Counted from the first letter of the stretch, positions 33,930 through 44,333 are shown. The stretch: 64,000 bases of DNA from Persicobacter psychrovividus (GCF_036492425.1 NZ_AP025297.1:62001-126000); one strand, 5' to 3'. The notes: generated by a model not told the origin, from the letters alone. Made by a program: numbers and translations.

Positions 33930-35345
33930 ATGCGATATCTATTTTTTATTCTCAGCTTTTGCAGTGTTTTTTATGCCACTGCGCAGGAGCGAATTATCAG
34001 TACGGAAAACCAACAGTGGCAAGTTCAACCTGCCGAAAAAGTTAAATTCCCAAAAGGAGTAACTGTTGAAAAAGTAAAGGTCAATATCAATCAGCCTTTG
34101 CAGGAGATCCATGGCTTTGGTGGGTCATTCAATGCACTCGGTTATAAAGCATTAACTATTCTCCCCGAGGAGGAGCAGCAGAAGGTAATGGCTGATTTAT
34201 TTTCGGATGAAGGAACAGCTTTCAATCTATGTCGTATGCCTTTAGGTGCCAATGATTTCTCTGAAAGATGGTACAGTTTCGATGAGGTCAATCAAGACTT
34301 TGATCTAAAACACTTCAACATCGAAGAGGATAAAAAAAATCTGATTCCATATATCAAGTTCGCTAAAAAATATGCACCTGAATTACAGGTTTGGGCATCA
34401 CCGTGGTCGCCACCGATGTGGATGAAACATAACCGTCATTATGGTGGACGTGCCACCAACATGCAATGGGGGCCATTGTACGGGGATAATATGGAAGAGA
34501 TCTTCGCCAATAACCGATTCATCATGGAGGATCGTTATTTGACAACCTACGCCAACTATTTCTCTAAATTCATCTCTTCTTATCAGCAGGAGGGGATTGA
34601 AATCTATTCTGTGCAGCCACAAAATGAGGTGCAGGCGAATCAGTTTTTTCCAAGCTGTGTATGGACGCCTCAGGATTTACATCGCTTTACAGAAGAATAT
34701 CTGATTCCTACATTGTCTGAAGATCACCCTGAAGTGAGTGTACTTTACGGCACTTTGAATATGGATTCAGTGGAGTATGTGGATGTATTGATGAAAAACT
34801 CAAAAGCACAGGGTATTGGTGTGCAGTGGGATGGTATTGAAAGTATTGAGTATATCAAAAATAACTATCCGAATATTGAGATTATGCAAACAGAGTCTGA
34901 ATGTAATAATGGATTGAATAACTGGTTTACGGCAGAGCATACTTTTGATCTTTTATATACTTCCTTCAAGCAGGGAGCGAACAGCTATATGTATTGGAAC
35001 ATGATTTTGGATGATCTGGGTTTGAGTACCTGGATGTGGCGACAAAACAGCATGATCTCTATAGATCGATATACACAAGCCGTTACGTATAACCCAGAAT
35101 ATTATGTGATGAAACATTTTTCTAACCTTATTCAGAAGGGAGCACATATGCTTTCTGTGGATTCAAACAAAGACTTGAAGGTGTTGGCATTCCAAAATAC
35201 AGATGGGTCAATTGCAATTATTGGAGGAAACACAACCGATGAGGATCAGTACTTCAAATTAGACATGGACGGGAAAACTGAAAAAGTGATTCTGCCATCA
35301 CACAGCATATTGTCGATTCCATTCTCTCAAAAAATCAACCATTAA
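33930..35345 (+). CDS. GH30-family glycosidase, exported
   Basis: 471 residues with signal peptide ending YATAQ. GH30 layout: QEIHGFGGSFNALG at about 53-66, NLCRMPLGANDFS, VWASPWSPPMWMKH, acid/base Glu in YSVQPQNEVQANQFFPSC at about 229, nucleophile Glu in IMQTESECNNG at about 318, and a C-terminal beta domain (IGGNTTDEDQYF). The set resembles subfamilies with beta-glucosidase, beta-1,6-glucanase or related activities. Exact linkage not decidable by reading. Two base pairs separate it from the symporter gene, so they form an operon. Confidence 0.9.
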   Translation: MRYLFFILSFCSVFYATAQERIISTENQQWQVQPAEKVKFPKGVTVEKVKVNINQPLQEIHGFGGSFNALGYKALTILPEEEQQKVMADLFSDEGTAFNLCRMPLGANDFSERWYSFDEVNQDFDLKHFNIEEDKKNLIPYIKFAKKYAPELQVWASPWSPPMWMKHNRHYGGRATNMQWGPLYGDNMEEIFANNRFIMEDRYLTTYANYFSKFISSYQQEGIEIYSVQPQNEVQANQFFPSCVWTPQDLHRFTEEYLIPTLSEDHPEVSVLYGTLNMDSVEYVDVLMKNSKAQGIGVQWDGIESIEYIKNNYPNIEIMQTESECNNGLNNWFTAEHTFDLLYTSFKQGANSYMYWNMILDDLGLSTWMWRQNSMISIDRYTQAVTYNPEYYVMKHFSNLIQKGAHMLSVDSNKDLKVLAFQNTDGSIAIIGGNTTDEDQYFKLDMDGKTEKVILPSHSILSIPFSQKINH

Positions 35346-35347
35346 TC

Positions 35348-37252
35348 ATGGCGATTCAACAGTTAGACCTATTCATTATCCTGGTGTATTTACTCTCCAC
35401 GGTAGTGATCGGGCTGGTGCTCAACAAACGGGCAAAGGCCAGTAAAGAAAGTTACCTCTTAGGGGGAAACAGTGTGCCCTGGTACATGCTTGCGCTCTCC
35501 AATGCTTCAGGTATGTTTGATATTTCGGGAACTATGTGGATGGTCTCGATCCTGTTTATTTATGGACTGAAAAGTGTTTGGTTGCCGTGGCTATGGCCAG
35601 TATTCAATCAGGTATTTTTGATGGTTTATCTCTCCATCTGGTTGCGCAGATCCAATGCCACCACAGGAGCAGAATGGATAAAAAGTCGCTTTGGTGGTGA
35701 TAAGGGGGCAGAGCTATCTCATTTGATTGTCGTGATTTTTGCCATCATCAACTGCCTTGGCTTCATGGCCTATGGTTTTGTTGGACTCGGTAAATTCGTT
35801 GAGTTGTTCATTCCATGGTCAGTGGTGAGCCCTTATGTTCCTTTTGATGTAGCACCTGCTTATGTGCCTCATTTTTATGGCATCTCATTGACTATTTTTG
35901 CGATTTTCTATGCGCTCGCAGGGGGAATGTTGTCAATTGTTTGGACAGATGTGATTCAATATTTGATCATGACGGTGTCTGGAATTGTCATTGCGTTGAT
36001 CGCGATGAACAAGCTGATGGACAGTAGTTTATTAGTGCCCGATAGCTGGTGGTCCCCGTTTTTCAGTTGGAATTTGGAGATGGACTGGCGTCCGCTAATC
36101 CCTGCGGTACAGGAGAAAATCAAAAGCGATGGCTACGAGTTATTCTCCATCATCTTTATGATGATGCTGTGTAAAGGATTTTTGGTTAGTGCTGCAGGAC
36201 CTGCACCGAATTTCGACATGCAGAAAATCCTTTCTACCAAATCACCAAGAGAAGGAGCACTGATGAGTGGACTGGTATCGGTGATTCTTTTGCCTACCCG
36301 CTACCTGATGATTACTGGAATTGCGGTCTTGGGAATCTTGTACTTCGATGACCTGAACCTGATGGTCAATGGCGCGGTGGACTTCGAACAACTATTGCCT
36401 TCGGCGATCAGTCTTTTTGTCCCAACAGGTTTGATGGGACTCTTGTTGGCAGGATTGCTTGCCGCTTTCATGAGTACCTTTGCAGGAACGCTCAATGCGG
36501 CTCAGGCTTATATTGTCAATGACATCTATGTTAAGTATGTGGAACACGATCCGAAACCGAAAAAAATTGCCTTTCTGAACTATATGTCAGGATTATTGAT
36601 CGTTGGGGTCAGTGTCTTCTTTGGCATTTTTGTCAAAGACATCAACAGTGTGTTGCAGTGGTTGGTATCGGGACTTTGGGGTGGATACATCGCCGCCAAC
36701 GTGCTGAAATGGTACTGGTGGAGATTCAATGGTTATGGTTATTTCTTCGGAATGATTGGTGGAATAATCCCTGCCTTAACCTTTCCTTTGGTATTGCCAG
36801 GCTTTTTCCCAGAGCTTCCTGAAGCGATTTTGATGCTTTATTTCTTCCCTGTTTTGCTTGCAATTTCTTTTGTAGGTTGCTTGATCGGAACATACATGTT
36901 TCCTTCTACGGAAGCTTCGGTGCTTATCGACTTTTATCATAAGGTCAGACCATGGGGATTCTGGCAACCTGTTCGACAAATGGCAAAGTCCAAAGGTATT
37001 TCTCTTCAAAAGAATGATGATTTCAAGCGTGATATGAGTAATGTCATCATCGGAGTTGTATGGCAAACCGCCCTGACCATTGTTCCGATATATTTGGTGT
37101 TAATGCAGTGGACGGCTATGGGTATTGCTTTAGGTATTGCAGCGGTATTATCTATTGTTTTGAAATACAGTTGGTTTGATAGACTGCCTTCAGAAAAAGA
37201 AAAATCGACTGAGTTGTCCGAAATAGACATGAAAGAAGAAGTGATACAATAG
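35348..37252 (+). CDS. Sodium:solute symporter (SSS family)
   Basis: 634 residues with about 13-14 membrane segments, starting IILVYLLSTVVIGLVLNKRAKASKESYLLGG, the SSS opening. Further hallmarks are GMFDISGTMWMVSILFIYG, AGGMLSIVWTDVIQYLIM and GLLLAGLLAAFMSTFAGTLNAAQAY. The family moves sugars, sialic acids or related solutes with Na+. Together with the GH30 gene 2 bp upstream it probably imports the released monosaccharide or a derivative across the inner membrane. A terminator follows at 37330. Confidence 0.9.
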   Translation: MAIQQLDLFIILVYLLSTVVIGLVLNKRAKASKESYLLGGNSVPWYMLALSNASGMFDISGTMWMVSILFIYGLKSVWLPWLWPVFNQVFLMVYLSIWLRRSNATTGAEWIKSRFGGDKGAELSHLIVVIFAIINCLGFMAYGFVGLGKFVELFIPWSVVSPYVPFDVAPAYVPHFYGISLTIFAIFYALAGGMLSIVWTDVIQYLIMTVSGIVIALIAMNKLMDSSLLVPDSWWSPFFSWNLEMDWRPLIPAVQEKIKSDGYELFSIIFMMMLCKGFLVSAAGPAPNFDMQKILSTKSPREGALMSGLVSVILLPTRYLMITGIAVLGILYFDDLNLMVNGAVDFEQLLPSAISLFVPTGLMGLLLAGLLAAFMSTFAGTLNAAQAYIVNDIYVKYVEHDPKPKKIAFLNYMSGLLIVGVSVFFGIFVKDINSVLQWLVSGLWGGYIAANVLKWYWWRFNGYGYFFGMIGGIIPALTFPLVLPGFFPELPEAILMLYFFPVLLAISFVGCLIGTYMFPSTEASVLIDFYHKVRPWGFWQPVRQMAKSKGISLQKNDDFKRDMSNVIIGVVWQTALTIVPIYLVLMQWTAMGIALGIAAVLSIVLKYSWFDRLPSEKEKSTELSEIDMKEEVIQ

Positions 37253-37329
37253 ACCGACTCAGCAACTGAATTATAGCTCAATAAAAAGCAGGACTTTGGT
37301 CATGTTTGAAAAAAATATTCATTATTTTT

Positions 37330-37358
37330 AGGCTTCCCTTAGGGGGAAGCCTTTTTTT
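37330..37358 (+). terminator. Intrinsic terminator after the symporter gene
   Basis: Arms AGGCTTCCC (37330-37338) and GGGAAGCCT (37344-37352), 5-nt loop, then a T run to 37358. It separates the GH30-symporter operon from the sigma factor gene. Confidence 0.92.
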
Positions 37359-37388
37359 GTTCGTATCACTGATGTATTTTTTGATCTA

Positions 37389-37396
37389 TATTTTTG
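37389..37396 (+). promoter_or_regulatory. TATTTTTG -7 box before the ECF sigma gene
   Basis: Matches TAnnTTTG and ends 3 bp before the ATG, the same distance as in higB. No TTTG at -33. Suggests a very short or absent leader. Confidence 0.4.
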
Positions 37397-37399
37397 TAA

Positions 37400-37969
37400 A
37401 TGGCACAATTACTACCCGAAAGTGAACTGGTGTTGAACCTAAAGAATGGCGATTCCAAAGCCTTTGACCGCTTGTTTTCGATTTACAACAAGCAGGTGTA
37501 TTACTTTGCGCTTTCCTATGTGAAGAATGCATCCAAGGCTGAGAACCTTTTGCAGGATATTTTTCTGAAGGTCTGGAAAAATCGTGCACAGCTTGATCCA
37601 GAAAAAAACTTTAAGAGCTTTCTGTTTACCATGACCAAAAACTTGATTTTGGATGGATTCAAAAAAGAATCAAGTGAAAGAAAATATCAAGAGTTTGCCA
37701 GCTACAAAAACATGAAGGAAAGCACCACCTACAACGATGTGGTGATGTCCGAATTGCAGGACTTACTCAAGGATATTGAAGAAGAGATGCCCGCCAAAAG
37801 GAAGAGCATTTATAAAATGAGCCGTTACGAGCATCTGAACAATCGCGAGATCTCTCAAAAACTTGAAATTTCCGAGAAAACAGTCGAGAATCAAATTACG
37901 CTTTCCCTGAAGCATATAAAAAATCGCTTGAAAGACCTTTATAATTTACCAAAACACAAATTACAATAG
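37400..37969 (+). CDS. ECF-type RNA polymerase sigma factor
   Basis: 189 residues. Sigma region 2 (FDRLFSIYNKQVYYFALSYVKNASKAENLLQDIFLKVWKNR, about 23-63) and region 4 (KSIYKMSRYEHLNNREISQKLEISEKTVENQITLSLKHIKNRL, about 135-177). This is the Bacteroidota PUL group of ECF sigma factors, normally kept inactive by a FecR-type anti-sigma factor. The expected partner is at 39909, but a sulfatase gene lies between them. It most likely activates the susCD operon at 40942 and linked genes. Confidence 0.93.
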   Translation: MAQLLPESELVLNLKNGDSKAFDRLFSIYNKQVYYFALSYVKNASKAENLLQDIFLKVWKNRAQLDPEKNFKSFLFTMTKNLILDGFKKESSERKYQEFASYKNMKESTTYNDVVMSELQDLLKDIEEEMPAKRKSIYKMSRYEHLNNREISQKLEISEKTVENQITLSLKHIKNRLKDLYNLPKHKLQ

Positions 37970-38013
37970 GGGGCAGTTATAGTTTAATCGTATATATTTA
38001 AAATACATATATT

Positions 38014-39879
38014 ATGCATACGAATAAACTTATTTTATTTATACTGTTTCTATTTCCCCATCTTGTTTTTTCTCAAGAAAATAAACCAAATATCTTATGG
38101 ATAACCTGCGAGGATATTTCATGTAATGTCGGGGCATATGGCGACTCGGTAGCGATAACGCCAAATATTGACCGCCTGGCATCCGAAGGAATTCGTTTTG
38201 ATAATGCCTGCTCGGTGGCAGGAGTATGTTCCCCAAGTCGTGCGGCGATTATCACAGGCGTTTATCCAACCAAAATTGGTGCACACAATATGCGGGTAAA
38301 TTGGTTTACCCCTGAGGGAATAGATCCTTATGAGGTTGTTGCTCCAGATGATATTCATTGCTTCACGGAATATCTACGAAAAGAAGGATATTTTTGCACC
38401 AATAACTATAAAACCGATTATCAGTTCAAAGCACCATTTACCGCATGGGATGAAAACGGAAAACAAGCGCATTGGCGACACCGGGAAGAGGGACAGCCAT
38501 TCTTTTCTGTTTTCAATATCATGACCACCCATGAAAGCATGTTGTGGAAAAATGCGGATCACGAACTTATTGTCCCTGCGGAACAGGTGAGTGTACCTGC
38601 CTATTTCCCAGATACCAAAACGGTTCGGAATGATATTGCACGGAATTATGCCAATATTTTCGAGATGGATCAAGAGGTTGGTAAGTTGCTTGCTCAGCTT
38701 GAAGCCGATGGCTTGATGGACAATACCATCATCTTCTTTTACAGCGATCATGGTGGACCCTTACCCAGACAAAAAAGAGAGATCAACAATGGAGGTCTTC
38801 AGGTTCCTTTCCTCGTTCGTTACCCTGATCAACACGGTGCGGGAACAACCAACGATGAATTGGTAAGCTTCCTGGACTTGGCACCAACGGTTTTGGATTT
38901 GGCAGGAATAGCACCTAAGAAATACATGGATGGACGTGTATTTTTGGGGGAGCAAAAGCAGCCCGAACCTACTTATCTTTTTGCCGCGCGTGACCGAATG
39001 GACAAACAATACGATCGTTCAAGAGCGGTTAGGGATAAGCAATTTGTTTATATCAAAAATTATCATCCTGAAAAGCCGTGGTATATGGATGTGGCCTATA
39101 GAAAGAGCATCCCGATGATGCGGGAAATGCTTGAAATGAAAGAGGCGGGAACACTGAATGATATACAGATGCAGTGGTTCAATCCTACCAAACCTGCCGA
39201 ACAACTTTTTGACTTTACCAAAGATCCCGATGAGGTTCACAATTTGATTGATGATCCAAAATATAAAGCCGTTGCCGACCGAATGCGGAAAGCTTTGGAT
39301 AGATGGGAGCAGGAAAATATTGACCTTGGCGCTACGCCAGAGCCAGAGATCTATCAAGAGATGTGGCCTAACCGCGAACGTCCGTCATCAGGAACCGTTC
39401 GATGGGTTTATAAAGAAGGGAAGGGGTTTGAAATTGAACATAGCAAACAAGGAGTTTCACTCGGATACCAGGAAATAGGGGCCGAGAGGTGGCAAATTTT
39501 CACCAAAGCGATTACCTTTGATCAGTTGGGACATTACCGCGCCAAAGGCATTCATATTGGCTGTGAGGAAAGCCCAACCACTTTACCCTTAAAAGGAAAT
39601 CCGTTGATGACCAAAAATGTCAAAAAACTTCAATTGGAGGTCGAAGGACAAGTTATTTCCGGGAAAAACCCTTTTGAAAAACTTTTTATTTTTTCTGATC
39701 AAGGCCAATTATTAGGTCAAAGCAATGATAAAAAGTTCACCTTTGATATAGGTGAGAATGAGCAAGTTATTCTTGCCTTCGTAGATGGGCAGGAGCTGTT
39801 GATTCAGGAAGTTTCTTTGAACGGAAACAAAAAGAATCAAAAAAATATTTTTTTTACCGAGCCGCTTAGGGGGAAGTAA
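38014..39879 (+). CDS. Sulfatase (type I, formylglycine-dependent), exported
   Basis: 621 residues with signal peptide ending LVFSQ. Alkaline-phosphatase-fold sulfatase: NILWITCEDISCNVGAYGD near the start, activation motif CSPSRAAIITG at about 72 (Cys becomes formylglycine), metal-binding YSDHGGP at about 245, and a C-terminal cap. An extra ~100 residues at the end form a beta-rich domain. The gene lies between the sigma factor and FecR genes, 44 bp and 29 bp from them, so all three are probably cotranscribed. A sulfatase maturase is not in the window. Substrate: a sulfated glycan, type unknown. Confidence 0.92.
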   Translation: MHTNKLILFILFLFPHLVFSQENKPNILWITCEDISCNVGAYGDSVAITPNIDRLASEGIRFDNACSVAGVCSPSRAAIITGVYPTKIGAHNMRVNWFTPEGIDPYEVVAPDDIHCFTEYLRKEGYFCTNNYKTDYQFKAPFTAWDENGKQAHWRHREEGQPFFSVFNIMTTHESMLWKNADHELIVPAEQVSVPAYFPDTKTVRNDIARNYANIFEMDQEVGKLLAQLEADGLMDNTIIFFYSDHGGPLPRQKREINNGGLQVPFLVRYPDQHGAGTTNDELVSFLDLAPTVLDLAGIAPKKYMDGRVFLGEQKQPEPTYLFAARDRMDKQYDRSRAVRDKQFVYIKNYHPEKPWYMDVAYRKSIPMMREMLEMKEAGTLNDIQMQWFNPTKPAEQLFDFTKDPDEVHNLIDDPKYKAVADRMRKALDRWEQENIDLGATPEPEIYQEMWPNRERPSSGTVRWVYKEGKGFEIEHSKQGVSLGYQEIGAERWQIFTKAITFDQLGHYRAKGIHIGCEESPTTLPLKGNPLMTKNVKKLQLEVEGQVISGKNPFEKLFIFSDQGQLLGQSNDKKFTFDIGENEQVILAFVDGQELLIQEVSLNGNKKNQKNIFFTEPLRGK

Positions 39880-39908
39880 CGAGGCGGTCGTACTATTGAT
39901 GTAAATTA

Positions 39909-40931
39909 ATGATTATGGATTTAAGAGAAAGGCCTGACCTGTTAATAAATTTTTACACTGGTAAGTGCAGCTACGAAGAGTACCTGATGGTGATGGAGTG
40001 GCTGAGCGATCCAGTGAATGAAGCGGCAGCTGATCGCATCATGAAGGATCATTGGGCCTTGATCTCAGGTATCGCCATGGATACGGGCTATGATCAGGAA
40101 GGAGTTTTGAATAAAATCAAGGCAGTGCAGGCGGAAGAGGTAAAGGCTGAGGGTAATGAGCAATCAGAAATTTCGGTAAGTGAACCCGCTGCAAAGGTGG
40201 TTAAAATGAGTCCGAAATGGTGGTATGCAGTTGCAGCAAGTTTGATATTTATTTTTATAAGTATTGGAGTTGTTCAGTTTATTTCTCCTGATCAAATCCA
40301 AACCTTGGCGGTTACGACACATCGGGGAGAACAGCGCACGATTGTATTGCCGGATAGTTCAGTGGTTACCTTAAATGTAAACAGTGAATTGACTTTCCCA
40401 GAGGAATTTGAAACACCTGAGCGCATTGTGTACCTGAAGGGGGAAGCCTTTTTCAAGGTGAATGCGAACCCAAAACGACCTTTCATTGTTAAGGCAGGTG
40501 GTTTGGATGTTACAGCGCATGGCACAGAGTTTAATGTTAATTTTTCGGATAAAAATAAAGTGATCGTTGGTTTGATGGAAGGTAAAGTGTTGGTGAAAGA
40601 TGGCTTTGACCAGCAGATCAATATGAAACCGAACGATAAAATAGCTTATTCGGATAAGACGCAAAAATTCACTACTTCTAATATCGACGAGCTGACTGAT
40701 GCCTGGAGAAACAATATATTGGTGATCAATCAATTACCATTCAAACAGGCAGTGGAGAAAATAGCCGACTGGTACAATGTGGATATTGAAATTAAAGGAA
40801 AACCCTCTACCAAATGGTTGGTAAGAGCGAGTTTTAAAGGCAATGATATTACTAAATCTTTAGAATCATTATCCTTTTTATATGGTATAAGATACCATAA
40901 AAACAAAGATAAAATTATTATAGAAATATAA
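39909..40931 (+). CDS. FecR-type anti-sigma factor
   Basis: 340 residues. N-terminal cytoplasmic helices (about 1-95) bind the sigma factor. One membrane segment (WWYAVAASLIFIFISIGVVQ, about 103-122) follows. The periplasmic FecR domain is at about 135-235 (TTHRGEQRTIVLPDSSVVTL ... VKAGGLDVTAHGTEFNV) and the C-terminal DUF4974/STN-like domain at about 265-340. It receives the signal from the SusC N-terminal domain and frees the sigma factor. An ATG two codons downstream (39915) is an alternative start. It lies 10 bp before susC. Confidence 0.93.
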   Translation: MIMDLRERPDLLINFYTGKCSYEEYLMVMEWLSDPVNEAAADRIMKDHWALISGIAMDTGYDQEGVLNKIKAVQAEEVKAEGNEQSEISVSEPAAKVVKMSPKWWYAVAASLIFIFISIGVVQFISPDQIQTLAVTTHRGEQRTIVLPDSSVVTLNVNSELTFPEEFETPERIVYLKGEAFFKVNANPKRPFIVKAGGLDVTAHGTEFNVNFSDKNKVIVGLMEGKVLVKDGFDQQINMKPNDKIAYSDKTQKFTTSNIDELTDAWRNNILVINQLPFKQAVEKIADWYNVDIEIKGKPSTKWLVRASFKGNDITKSLESLSFLYGIRYHKNKDKIIIEI

Positions 40932-40941
40932 TTTACTACCT

Positions 40942-43900
40942 ATGAATCGTATTTTTTTACGAACTACAAGTACACTTTTTTTATGCTTGTGGGTCTTGCT
41001 TACGCCTAAACTTTTTGCGGGAAGCTATCAACTTGACAACATTAACCTCCAGGGAAAACGCACGATGGAGGAGGTAATCACTTATTTAGAGGATAAAACA
41101 GATTACTATTTTGCATTTGACCATTCTCAGGTCAATCCCAAACAAAAGATCCAGATCAATCAATCGTTCACCGAGGTCAGTGAAGTGATGAGATTTTTAT
41201 CGGATCAGTTAAATATCGAATATGTAATTAAAGACAAGCTGGTTACCTTAAAACCAAAAAAAGTAAAAACCCAAGCTCCTCGAAAACCCATAGCACCGGC
41301 ACAAAAAGTTACTGTAAAAGGGAAAATCGTGGACACTGACGGTTCCGAGTTAATCGGCGTTTCAGTGGTCATCAAAGGAACTACTCAGGGAGCGATTTCT
41401 GATGTAATGGGTAATTTCAGCGTCGAGGCTCAACCATCCGATGTGTTGGTTTTCTCCTATGTAGGTTATAAACCACAGGAAATCACTGTCGGAAATCAAA
41501 GCCAGTTGAATGTTGTACTTGAGGCGGATGTCGTTCAGATGGACGAAGTGGTTGTGATCGGTTACGGTACACAGGAGCGCAAGGATGTTTCTTCAGCGGT
41601 GGATATCATCGGAGCCGAGGACCTTGAAATGGCTACTTCCAATGTACTGAACAACATTCAGTCAAAATCAACGGGGGTCATTGTTACCAGTGCTTCTTCA
41701 AGCCCTGGTTCAGGAATTAACGTGAACATTCGTGGTGTCGGGACGGTGGGTAACTCCAACCCCTTATACATTATTGATGGGGTGCCAAATTTCGATGCCA
41801 ACATGTCGAACATCAACCCAAATGATATTGAGAGTTTTACCATCCTTAAAGATGCCTCAGCAGCAGCGATCTATGGTTCGCGTGCCATGAATGGGGTAGT
41901 GTTAATCACCACCAAAAGGGGTAAAAAGGGAGAGCCAAAGGTGAGTATCAAAACTACCTACGGTGTTCAACAGGCTTACAGTCAATTGGATTTATTGAAT
42001 GCAAATGAATACCGCGACTATAAGCGTACAGTATTTGCTTCTCAGGGAATTACAGGAAAAGATTTACCAGATTTCATCAATAATCCAACCCTGGTAAATA
42101 CTGACTGGCAATCAGCGGTATATCAGACGGCTCCAACGGTCGAAACGACGGCTCAGTTTAGCGGCGGTAGTGAGCATGGAAATTATGCTATTTCTGCAGG
42201 ATATTTGGATCAAACGGGTATCGTTAAAACCACTGGATACGAGCGGATTACCATGCGTGTGAACTCTGACTGGAAGAAAGGACGCCTTAAAATTGGGGAG
42301 TCAATGGCTTTCACCCGTGCAAGCCGTAACCCAGGAGTGGGGTCTCCGGTAAAGGGAACTGGTTTCGCTTCTCCATTGATGCCGATCTATGACCCGTTGA
42401 ATGCACAGGGATATGGATCTCCTCAAACATTGATCACTGGGGCGGACACTTATTCAAATCCTTTAGCTATGCTGGAAGTTAGGGATTATGATCACTTTAA
42501 TAATAATATCTTGACCAACGTTTACGGACAGTTGGATCTGATGGAGGGATTGAACTTCAAATCTTCCTTTTCTTCGATCATCAACAGTGGTCGTGTTTCC
42601 AACTTCTTACCTGAGTTAGACCAAAACAAATCTGCCGATACGAGAAGCAACACAAGAAAAGATTTGACCAAGACATTCTCGACACAGTGGGTTTGGGAAA
42701 ATACATTGAACTATAAAAATACTTTCGGAAAGCACTCTGTTGAGGGGATTTTGGGATATACCGCTCAGGAAAATGAATTGAGAAGGACTCGAAATGTGGC
42801 TGTCTATGATGATTATCTTGGCGCTCCATCCTTGGATAATGCAACAGACGTTCAAGCATTGGAGGATTATGATGCCTTCACTTTCTTATCTACTTTCGGA
42901 CGAGTGCTCTATAATTTTGACAGCAAATATTACCTGACTTTTACCGTTCGCCGGGATGGTTCTTCCAGATTTGCACCGGCAAATAAGTTTGGTACTTTTC
43001 CAGGAGTTTCTGCTGCATGGCGGGTCTCGGATGAGAACTTCTTTCCGGTTCCAAAAAATGTGATTGACGATTTCAAATTACGATTAGGGTACGGTACGCT
43101 GGGTAACAGTGAGTTCGGAAATAATTTTGAGCAATATTCAACGATCAATTTGCAGCCAAAAGGTGTTTATGGTGGCCCGGGGGAGAGCATCATCGATGGT
43201 GCGGCGATCACTAATATCAGCAAAGGGCAGTCTTTAAAGTGGGAGACGGTAAAGACGCTTAACGTAGGTGTGGATGTATCTTTTATGGAAGGGCGATTGA
43301 ACTTTACAGGAGATTATTATGTGAAGAACTCTGAAGATATTCTGATCCAAATGGCGCCGGTATTCATTAGTGGTATTTCTCAGTCGTTTACCGCCAATGG
43401 TGGTGCGATACGAAATTCAGGTTTGGAATTGGCCCTGAATTACAATAACAACTTTGGCGAGGTCGGGTTCAATATTGGTTCTTCAGTTTCTTTTTACAGC
43501 AATGAAGTTACCTCTTTGAATAATCAGGAGTTTCTGGTTGGTGGAGACAATTTCGCCTCCGCAGCCTATTGGGGTGCTACCAGAACCGTTGAAGGCGGTA
43601 ACATCGGTGCATTCTATGGCTATGTGCAGGAAGGGATCTTTCAGAACCAAACGGAAATCGATGATTTGAATAACCAAACAGGTGAGGGCATTGAATACCA
43701 GAAAGGTGCTCGACCTGGCGATGTTCGCTTTAAAGATTTGAACGGTGATGGTGTGATCAATGAAGAGGATAGAGAGACCATCGGCAGCCCAATTCCAGAT
43801 ATGTCATTGGGAATTAACTTCTCGATTAATTATAAAAACTTCGACCTGTCTGTGATTGGATCCGGATTGTTCGGATATCAAAATTTCAACACCGTAAGGG

Positions 43901-44322
43901 CCGGTTTGGAATCTGTGAATAGCCGGGAGTTGTACTCAAATAAGATGACTACAATCCACAATTCATGGACGGGCGAAGGATCAACCAACACTTACCCGAT
44001 CATTCGTGCGGACGACACCAACGGTAATGACCGGCGCTTCTCCAGCCGATGGATTGAAGATGGGGATTTCTTCCGAATTCAGACCGCAAGATTATCTTAC
44101 AATTTCCCACAGCAACTAATCGAAAGATGGAAATTATCAACCCTACAATTGTTTGTTTTGGCGGAGAACCCATTGGTATTTACCAAATATTCAGGACTTG
44201 ATCCGATGGTTGGTTCAGACTCCTTCAATGATGCAAGCGGCCCAACACTTTCAAGAGGGGTAGACAAAGGACGCTATCCGATGGTCAGAACTTTCCAGAT
44301 TGGTTTCAACCTTGGCTTCTAA
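40942..44322 (+). CDS. SusC/RagA-type TonB-linked outer membrane transducer
   Basis: 1126 residues. Signal peptide ending KLFAG; STN domain at about 30-110 (NINLQGKRTMEEVITYLEDK ...) that contacts FecR; carboxypeptidase-regulatory-like domain at about 125-205 (GKIVDTDGSELIGVSVVIKG); TonB box region and plug (VVVIGYGTQERKDVSSAVD ... LYIIDGVPNFD ... AAIYGSRAMNGVVLITTK); then a large beta-barrel with the typical aromatic end GFNLGF. The STN domain marks it as a signalling transporter. It imports oligosaccharides with TonB energy, together with the SusD lid encoded 12 bp downstream. Confidence 0.96.
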   Translation: MNRIFLRTTSTLFLCLWVLLTPKLFAGSYQLDNINLQGKRTMEEVITYLEDKTDYYFAFDHSQVNPKQKIQINQSFTEVSEVMRFLSDQLNIEYVIKDKLVTLKPKKVKTQAPRKPIAPAQKVTVKGKIVDTDGSELIGVSVVIKGTTQGAISDVMGNFSVEAQPSDVLVFSYVGYKPQEITVGNQSQLNVVLEADVVQMDEVVVIGYGTQERKDVSSAVDIIGAEDLEMATSNVLNNIQSKSTGVIVTSASSSPGSGINVNIRGVGTVGNSNPLYIIDGVPNFDANMSNINPNDIESFTILKDASAAAIYGSRAMNGVVLITTKRGKKGEPKVSIKTTYGVQQAYSQLDLLNANEYRDYKRTVFASQGITGKDLPDFINNPTLVNTDWQSAVYQTAPTVETTAQFSGGSEHGNYAISAGYLDQTGIVKTTGYERITMRVNSDWKKGRLKIGESMAFTRASRNPGVGSPVKGTGFASPLMPIYDPLNAQGYGSPQTLITGADTYSNPLAMLEVRDYDHFNNNILTNVYGQLDLMEGLNFKSSFSSIINSGRVSNFLPELDQNKSADTRSNTRKDLTKTFSTQWVWENTLNYKNTFGKHSVEGILGYTAQENELRRTRNVAVYDDYLGAPSLDNATDVQALEDYDAFTFLSTFGRVLYNFDSKYYLTFTVRRDGSSRFAPANKFGTFPGVSAAWRVSDENFFPVPKNVIDDFKLRLGYGTLGNSEFGNNFEQYSTINLQPKGVYGGPGESIIDGAAITNISKGQSLKWETVKTLNVGVDVSFMEGRLNFTGDYYVKNSEDILIQMAPVFISGISQSFTANGGAIRNSGLELALNYNNNFGEVGFNIGSSVSFYSNEVTSLNNQEFLVGGDNFASAAYWGATRTVEGGNIGAFYGYVQEGIFQNQTEIDDLNNQTGEGIEYQKGARPGDVRFKDLNGDGVINEEDRETIGSPIPDMSLGINFSINYKNFDLSVIGSGLFGYQNFNTVRAGLESVNSRELYSNKMTTIHNSWTGEGSTNTYPIIRADDTNGNDRRFSSRWIEDGDFFRIQTARLSYNFPQQLIERWKLSTLQLFVLAENPLVFTKYSGLDPMVGSDSFNDASGPTLSRGVDKGRYPMVRTFQIGFNLGF

Positions 44323-44333
44323 AATTTAGGACA

